DNA of 64,000 nt from Pseudomonas sp. St316. GTDB lineage: Bacteria > Pseudomonadota > Gammaproteobacteria > Pseudomonadales > Pseudomonadaceae. Numbering within the stretch: position 1 is the stretch's first letter; each line of letters starts with the position of its first letter. The stretch lies in contig NZ_AP021901.1 of NCBI RefSeq assembly GCF_018325905.1, positions 2,232,001 to 2,296,000 on the forward strand. Reading direction: 5' to 3'. Shown one piece after another: positions 1 through 9,000 of the stretch. Below the pieces are notes generated by a model that worked only from the letters and a program-made list of their open reading frames with translations, made no database searches and was not told the origin of the DNA. The position numbers and the translations under genes were made by a program.

Positions 1-1
1 G

Positions 2-3000
2 TTTTCCTTCGATATTTTTGGCCTGGAGATCTACGGGCCTCTGTCGGCTGGCGCCAGCATCGTGCTGACCGGCCAGAACGTCCACCAGGATCCGCAAGCA
101 GTGCTGGCGCTGATCGAGCGTCACGACGTGACCGTGCTGCAAGCCACCCCGTCGAGCTGGCGCATGCTGTTGGATCATGAGCACGCTGCGCTGTTGTCTG
201 GGCGCACTTTCCTGTGTGGCGGCGAGGCGTTGCCCCTGGAGTTGGCGCAACGGCTACTGGCGCTGTCGCCGAAGGTCTGGAATCTTTACGGTCCGACCGA
301 AACCACGATCTGGTCGGCGCTGCATCCATTGAGCCTGGAAAGCAGCCGTCCCTACCTGGGCAAGCCCCTGGACAACACCGCGTTGTACGTCGTCGGCAGC
401 GACCTGACGCTCAACCCGCCCGGCGCGCCGGGTGAGCTGCTGATCGGTGGCGATGGCCTGGCGCGCGGTTACTTCCAACGCCCGGCCCTGACCGCCGAAC
501 GCTTTGTGCCGGACCCGTTTTCCACCACCGGCGAGCGGCTGTACCGCACCGGCGACCTGACCCGCTATCGGGCCGAAGGCGTGGTCGAGTACCTCGGTCG
601 CATCGACCATCAGGTCAAGATCCGCGGCTTGCGCATCGAGCTGGGGGAAATCGAAGCGGCGCTGCTGGCCCGGGACAGCGTGCGTGAAACCGTGGTGGTG
701 GCCCATGAAGGCCCGACCGGTGCGCAACTGGTGGGTTACGTGGTGCCCGCGAGCGGTGAAGTAGCGGACGAGTCTTTGTTACGCGCTTCGCTCAAAGCAG
801 CGCTCAAGGCGCAATTGCCCGAGTACATGGTCCCGGCGCATTTGCTGTTCTTGGCGCAACTGCCATTGACACCCAACGGCAAGGTCGATCGCAAGGCGCT
901 GCCAGCCCCTGATGCCGGCGATCTGCAACAGACCTACGTGGCGCCGCGCAGTCAGCATGAGCAACAGGTGGCAGCGATTTGGCAGGAAGTGCTCAAGCTC
1001 GAGCGGGTAGGGCTGGAGGACAACTTTTTCGAATTGGGCGGGCACTCGCTGTTGGTCACCCAGGTGGTCTCGCGAATCCGTCGGACGTTGGGGATTGAGG
1101 TGCCACTGCGTAGCCTGTTCGAACACGGCACGTTGCGCGATTTCGTCAGTGCCTTCGACCTCGGCCAAGCTGAACAACCATTGGCGATGGTGTCGGTGCC
1201 CCGTGACCAGCCGCTGCCGTTGTCGTTTGCCCAGGAGCGCCAGTGGTTCCTGTGGAAAATGGACCCCGACAGCGCCGCCTACAACATTCCCACCGCGCTG
1301 CGGCTGCGCGGCGCACTGGACAAAATCGCCCTGCGCCGCAGTTTTGAAGCACTGGTAGCGCGTCACGAAAGCTTGCGCACCCGGTTCGTGGAGAGCGATG
1401 GCGGCACCTGCCAGGTGATCCGTGCGCAAGGGCAGGTCGACTTCGTTGAACGACGCCTGGCCGGCGAGGATGAGGCCAGGGTCCAGGCCTTCATCGAACA
1501 GCAGATGCAAGCCCCGTTCGACCTCTTGAACGATGCGCTGCTGCGCGTGGTGTTGCTGGAATTGGGCGAGCAGGAGCACATTCTGGTCCTGGCCCTGCAT
1601 CACATCGTGTCCGACGCCTGGTCGTTGCAGGTGATGGTCGACGACCTGATGAGCCTGTATTCAGCCTTCACGCTGGGGCAGCCCGCGCTGCTGCCCGCGC
1701 TGGCGGTGCAATACGCTGACTATGCGGTCTGGCAGCGCCAATGGATGGCGGCCGGTGAACGGGAGCGCCAACTGGCCTACTGGACCGGGCAACTGGGCGG
1801 TGAACAGCCGCTGCTGGAACTGCCCACGGACCATCCGCGCCCGGCGCAGCAGAGCCTGCGCGGCGCGCGTTTGCCGATTGTGCTGGATCGCGCGCTGAGT
1901 GATGCCCTCAAGGCCTTGGCTCGACGGGAAAACGTCACGCTGTTTGTGCTGCTGCTGGGCTCCTTCCAAGCCTTGTTACACCGCTACAGCGGTCAAGCCG
2001 ACATCCGCGTCGGCGTGCCGATTGCCAACCGCCAGCGCCTGGAAACCGAGCGGTTGATCGGCTTTTTCGTCAATACCCAGGTGCTGCGCGCTGAGTTCCA
2101 CGGCGATCTGACGGGCGCCGGTTTGCTGCAACAGCTCAAGCAGACGGCCATGGCGGCGCAGATGCATCAAGACCTGCCGTTCGAGCAATTGGTCGATGCC
2201 TTGCAGCCGCAGCGTAACTTGAGCCACAGCCCGCTGTTCCAGGCCATGTTCAACCATCGCAACGAAACCGCCTCGGCCTTTGAAAGCGCCTTGCCGGGCC
2301 TGGCGGTCGAACCCCTTGGCTGGGAGCAGCGCACCGCGCAGTTCGACCTGAGCCTGGAGACCACCGACAGCCCAGAAGGCCTGCACGCCGCGCTGATCTA
2401 CGCCACGGACCTGTTCGAGCCAGCCACCCTCGCGCGCATGGGCCAGCATTGGCTTAACCTGCTGCAAGGCATGGTGCAGGATCTGCATCGTCCCGTTGCG
2501 CAGTGGACGTTACTGGGCGATGACGAGCGGCGGCACCTGCTCGTCGACTGGAATGCGACGGCGGTCTCCTACCCGCTCGATCGCAGTGTCCAGGGGCTGA
2601 TCGAAGATCAGGTGCGCAGGACCCCGGACGCTCCGGCGCTGGTGTTCGGCGAACAACGCCTGAGCTACGCCGAGCTCAACGCCCGGGCCAATCGCTTGGC
2701 TCACACACTGATCGAGCATGGCGTGGGCCCGGATGTGCTGGTGGGCATCGCCGTGGAACGTTCGGTGGAAATGGTCCTGGGGCTGTTGGCGATTCTCAAG
2801 GCCGGCGGTGCCTATGTGCCGCTGGACCCTGAATATCCACAGGATCGCCTGGCCTATATGTTTGACGACAGTGGCATCGGTTTGCTGCTGACCCAGCAGC
2901 ATCTGTTGGCGCAGTTGCCGATCCCGGACGGGCTGCGCAGCCTGGCGCTGGACCTGCCGGACGCTGGGCTGCACACGGGCCGCGAGAGCAATCCGGACGT

Positions 3001-6000
3001 CGAGGTCCACGCTGAAAACCTCGCGTATGTGATCTACACCTCCGGTTCCACCGGCAAGCCCAAGGGTGCCGGCAATCGCCATTCGGCCCTGGTCAACCGG
3101 TTGTGCTGGATGCAGCAGGCCTATCGGCTCGATGCCACGGACAGCGTGCTGCAAAAAACCCCTTTGAGTTTCGACGTGTCGGTGTGGGAATTCTTCTGGC
3201 CGCTGCTGACCGGTGCGACCCTGGTGGTGGCCGCGCCGGGCGCTCATCGTGACCCGACACAGCTGATCGAGTTGATCACCGCGCAGCGCATCACCACGCT
3301 GCACTTCGTGCCGTCGATGTTGCAGGCATTCGTGCAAGACCCACGGGTGGCCGAATGTACCAGCCTGACGCGCATCGTCTGCAGCGGTGAAGCCCTGCCG
3401 GTGGATGCCCAGCAGCAGGTGTTCGCCAAACTGCCGAACGCCAGCCTCTACAACCTCTACGGCCCGACCGAGGCGGCCATTGACGTGACCCACTGGACCT
3501 GTGTCGAGGAAGGTCGCGACAGCGTGCCGATTGGTCAGCCGATTGCCAACCTGGGCACCTACATTTTCGATGATGAACTGGCGCCGGTGCCGGTGGGGGT
3601 GATTGGCGAGTTGTACCTGGCGGGGGAAGGCTTGGCGCGTGGTTACCATCGGCGCGCAGCGCTGACGGCCGAACGCTTCGTGACCGGCCCCTTCGGCCAC
3701 GGCCAGCGGCTGTATCGCACCGGTGACCTGGCGCGCTACCGCAGCGATGGCGTGATCGAATACGCCGGGCGGATGGACCATCAGGTGAAAATCCGTGGCC
3801 TGCGCATCGAACTGGGTGAAATCGAGGCGCGCCTGGCTGAGCATGATGAGGTGCGCGAAACCGTCGTCGTCGCTCAGGACGGCACCTTGCTGGTGGCCTA
3901 CGTGGTGCCGGCAGGCGCTGAACGGCTGAACGCCGATGACGCGATTCGCCAGGCGTTGCAAGGCCGCCTCAAGGGCCACTTGAGCCAGTCCTTGCCCGAC
4001 TACATGGTGCCGCAACACTGGGTGTGGCTGGAACAGCTGCCCGTCAGCCCCAACGGCAAACTGGAGCGCAAGGCGCTGCCCAAAGCCAATATCAGCGTCA
4101 GCCCCAAGGCTTACATCGCGCCCAATACCGCCCTCGAACAGGCACTGGCCGCTATCTGGCAAAGCGTGCTCGGCCGCGAGCAAGTGGGTGTCAGTGACAA
4201 CTTCTTCGAGCTGGGGGGCGATTCGATCATTTCCATCCAGGTGGTCAGCCGGGCCCGGCAGGCCGGGATCCATTTCAGCCCCAAGGATTTGTTCGTCCAC
4301 CAGACCATCCAGGGGCTCGCCAGCGTGGCCACCTTGGGCGCCAGCGGTCCGGGCTTTGACCAAGGCCCGGTGACGGGGAACGCGGTGTTGCTGCCGTTCC
4401 AGCAATTGTTCTTCGAACAGGACATGGCCGAGCCCCATCACTGGAACCAGTCGGTGCTGCTCAAGGGGCTGCGACCTGTACATGCCGAGCATCTGGAGCA
4501 GGCGTTGCAGGCCGTGGTTAGCCACCACGATGCCTTGCGCCTGGCCTTCGTGCGCGAGAACGACGCCTGGACCGCCCGCCATCAGACCCTCACAGAGCAA
4601 GACGCGGTTTGGCAGCGCTCAGCGCTGTTGTGGGCCGCCGAGGTGGCCGATGCCCCGGCGCTGGAGCGCCTGGCCGAACAAGCCCAGCGTAGCCTGGAAC
4701 TGGAAAGCGGCGCTTTGTTGCGTGGGGTATTGGCAAGCCTGGCCGATGGCAGCCAACGGCTGTTGCTGGTGATTCATCACCTGGTGGTGGACGGTGTGTC
4801 CTGGCGGATTTTGCTGGAAGACCTGCAACAGGCTTATGAACAACTGCAAGCTGGCCAGGCCCCGAAACTGCCGGCCAAGACCAGTGCCACCCAGGCCTGG
4901 GCACAACGCTTGAAAACCCATGCTGGCAGCGCGGCGCTACAGGCCCAGATGGCTTATTGGCAAGGGCAGCTTGCGGGTGTTCGCAACGATTTGCCCTGTG
5001 ACCGGCCTGAGGGTGAATTGCGCAGGTGTCACGAGGCGCAGGTGCAGACGCGCCTGGACAAGCACCAGACCCAACGACTCTTGCAGCAAGCGCCGTCGGC
5101 CTATCGCACCCAGGTCAACGATCTGTTGTTGACGGCCCTGTCTCGGGTGATCGGTCGTTGGACCGGCGAGGCTTCGACCTTGATTCAACTGGAGGGGCAT
5201 GGCCGTGAGGCGCTGTTCGATGACCTGGACCTGAGCCGCAGCGTCGGTTGGTTCACCAGCCTGTTCCCGGTGCGCTTGACCCCAGCGGCGACCCTCGAGG
5301 ATTCGCTCAAGGCGATCAAGGAGCAACTGCGCGCAATACCCGACAAAGGGCTCGGCTTCGGCGTGTTGCGCTACCTGGGCGATGAGCAGACTCGTCGCAC
5401 CCTCGCGGCGTTGCCCATGCCTCGCATCACCTTTAACTACCTGGGGCAGTTCGACAGCGGATTCAGCGATGCCGCCGACGGGTTGTTTATCCCCGCCAGC
5501 GAGCCGGCGGGCACGCCACAGAGCCCGCTGGCGCCGCTGGACAACTGGCTGACGCTCAACGGTAGCGTCTATGCGGGTGAGTTGAGCATCGACTGGACCT
5601 TCAGCAGGCACATGTTCGATGAGTCGACGATCCAGCGGCTGGCCCTGGAATACGCTCAGGAGTTGCAGGGCTTGATCGACTACTGCTGCCAGACCCGGCA
5701 TCAGGGCTTCACGCCGTCGGACTTCCCGCTGGCAGGTTTGAACCAGGCCCAGCTGGACGCATTGCCGCTGGCGCCGCGAGACGTCGAAGACATCTACCCG
5801 TTATCGCCGATGCAGCAAGGCATGTTGTTCCATTCGCTGTATGAGCAACAGGCCGGTCACTACATCAACCAACTGCGGGTTGATGTCGAAGGGCTGGACG
5901 TCGAGCGCTTCCGCCAGGCCTGGCAGGCGGCCGTGGATGCCCATGAAGTGCTGCGCAGCAGTTTCGTCTGGGAGGGGGATTTCAAGCGGGCGCTGCAGGT

Positions 6001-9000
6001 TGTACACAAGCAGATGGAGGTTGCGTTCCTGTTCCACGATGGATGCGCCGCAGCGAACCCATCCCAGGACCTGGACGCCCTGGCGTTGGCGCAGCGCCAG
6101 CAGGGTTTCGAGCTGGATGCAGCGCCGCTGTTGCGCTTGCTGGTGGTGCGCGTGGCAGAGGAGCGCTATCACCTGATCTACACCAGCCATCACATCCTGA
6201 TGGACGGCTGGAGCAACTCGCAGTTGCTCGGCGAAGTGTTGCAACGCTACGGCGGCCAACCCTTCGTCGCATCGGGCAGCCGCTACCGGGATTACATCGC
6301 CTGGTTGCAACGCCAGGATGCGGCGGCCAGCGAAGCGTTCTGGATGCCCTTGCTGCAACGCTTGGAGACGCCGACACGGCTGGCCGATGCCATTGCACCA
6401 CCGGCCCAGGCCAGCGCCGGTTATGGCGACCACGTGCAGGTCTTGGACGAAGCGCTGACCCGACGCCTGGAAGCCTTCGCCCGCGCCTCGAAAGTGACCG
6501 TCAACACGCTGGTGCAGGCCGCGTGGCTGCTGCTGTTGCAGCGTTACACCGGCAAAGACACCGTGGCTTTTGGCGCTACCGTGGCCGGTCGTCCGGCGGA
6601 TCTGCCGGGCATCGAGCAGCAGATCGGTCTGTTCATCAACACCTTGCCGGTGATCGCCAGCCCGCAGGCCGGGCAATCCCTGGACAGCTGGCTGCAAGCG
6701 GTGCAGGCGCAAAACCTGATGCTGCGCGAGTTCGAGCACACCGCGTTGCTGGATATCCAGCGCTGGGCCGGGCAGGGCGGTGAAGCGCTGTTCGACAGCC
6801 TGTTGGTGTTCGAAAACTATCCGATTGCTCAGGCGTTGGAACAGGGCGCGCCAGACGGTTTGCGCTTTGGTCCGCCGATCACCCAGGAGCAGACCAGCTA
6901 CCCGTTGACGCTGTTGGTGGAATTGGACCGGCAACTGTCGGTGCACATGAGCTACCAGCTGGCGAGTTTCTCGGCGGACACGGTGCAACGGCTGACGGCC
7001 CATCTGGCTCGGTTGTTGGGACAGATGGCCGATGGCAGCGAGCGTTGCCTGGGTGAACTGTCGATGCTGGCGTTCGATGAGCATCAGCGTCAGGTCCACG
7101 ACTGGAACCCGGTGGACGCGCCGTTCGAGCAAGCGCTGTGCATTCACCAGATGATTGCTCGCCAGGCCCAGGCCATGCCAGAGGCCCTGGCGGTGACTTT
7201 CGCCAACACTCGCCTGAGCTATGGCGAACTGGACACCCAGGCCAATCGCCTGGCCCATAAGCTCATCGAGCTGGGCGTGGGCCCGGAAGTGCGAGTAGGC
7301 GTGGCAATGCCTCGCTCCGAGCAGTTGCTGATCGCCTTGCTGGCGGTGCTCAAGGCCGGTGGCGCCTACGTGCCGCTGGACCCGGACTACCCGGCCGAGC
7401 GGGTGGCCTACATGCTCGACGACAGCCGTGCCCGGGTGTTGCTGACTGAGCAAGCGGTGGCGGCGACGCTGGACGTACCGAGTGAAACCGCCGTGCTGAT
7501 GTTGGATCACCTCGACTTGGCGAGTTACCCACTCAGTGCGCCACACACCGCGGTCACGCCAGACAATTTGGCCTACGTGATCTACACCTCCGGCTCCACC
7601 GGCAAGCCCAAGGGCGTGGCGATTGCCCATCGCAACGTGCTGGCGCTGATCGACTGGTCCAAGTCCGTCTACAGCCGCGACGACATCCAGGGTGTGTTGG
7701 CCTCGACGTCGGTGTGCTTCGATCTGTCGGTGTGGGAGCTGTTCGTGACCCTGGCCAACGGCGGCTCGCTGATCATCGCCCGCAATGCCCTGGAACTGCC
7801 GCACCTGCCGGCTCGCGACCAGGTGCGGCTGATCAACACCGTGCCCTCGGCGATTGCCGCGTTGCAGCGCAGCGGTGAGATCCCGGCCAGCGTGCGCATC
7901 ATCAACCTGGCGGGCGAACCGTTGAAGCAGAGCCTGGTAGATGCCCTGTACCAACACCCCACCTGTGGGAGTGGGCCTGTGCAAGCAGGACCAGTAGAAA
8001 CAAAACCAGTGGGGGCAGGACCTGTGGGAGCAAAGCTTGCTCGCGACAGCGTCCTGTCAGCTGGCCCCTATGCGACTGACCCACAGCCATCGCGAGCAAG
8101 CTTTGCTCCCACAAGCTCGCTCCCACAGGGGATAGAGCAGGGGATAGAGCATGTCTACGATCTTTATGGGCCATCGGAAGACACCACCTATTCCACCTGG
8201 AGCCGCCGCACCGCCGGCGGCACGGCGAACATCGGTCGCCCTCTCAAGCACACCGCCAGCTACCTGCTCGACGCCGACCTGCAACCCGTGCCCCAAGGCG
8301 TTTCGGCGCAGCTGTACCTGAGCGGCGCGGGCATCACCCGTGGCTACCTTGGCCGAGCGGCGATGACCGCCGAGAAGTACGTGCCCAACCCGTTCTCCGC
8401 AAGCGGCGAACGGCTGTACCGCACGGGCGACCTGTGCCGTTATCGCGCCGATGGCGTGCTCGAATATCAGGGCCGCATCGACCATCAGGTGAAGATCCGC
8501 GGTTTCCGTATCGAGCTGGGGGAAATCGAAGCGCGGCTGCTGCAACAACCCCAGGTGCGGGACGTGGCGGTCCTGGCTCAGGACGCAGCGGGTGGCCAGC
8601 AACTGGTGGCTTACGTGGTGGCTTACGTGGTGGCTTCTGGGGTGACTTCGGCGTTGCAACCGGACGAAAGCGCCCTGCGTGCTCAGCTCAAGGCAAGCCT
8701 CAGGGAACACCTGCCCGACTACATGATCCCGGCGCACCTGCTGTTCCTCGATCAATTGCCGCTGACGCCCAACGGCAAGCTCGACCGCAAGGCATTGCCA
8801 GCCGTGGAGACCGGGTTGTCGCAAAGCGGCTACGAGGCCCCCGTCAGCGAACTGGAGCAACAAATTGCCGGTGTCTGGCAAGAGGTGCTGGAGCTGGAGC
8901 AGGTCGGTCGCAACGATCATTTCTTCGAACGCGGCGGCCACTCGTTGCTGGCGACCCAGGTCGTCTCACGTTTGCGCAACTTGACGGACTATCCGCTGAG

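Noticed and set aside
2510..4600. Long open frame on the - strand inside the first NRPS (also 5801-7984)
   Set aside because: Antisense to well-defined NRPS domains; codon pattern is the mirror of a high-GC gene and the translation shows no domain.
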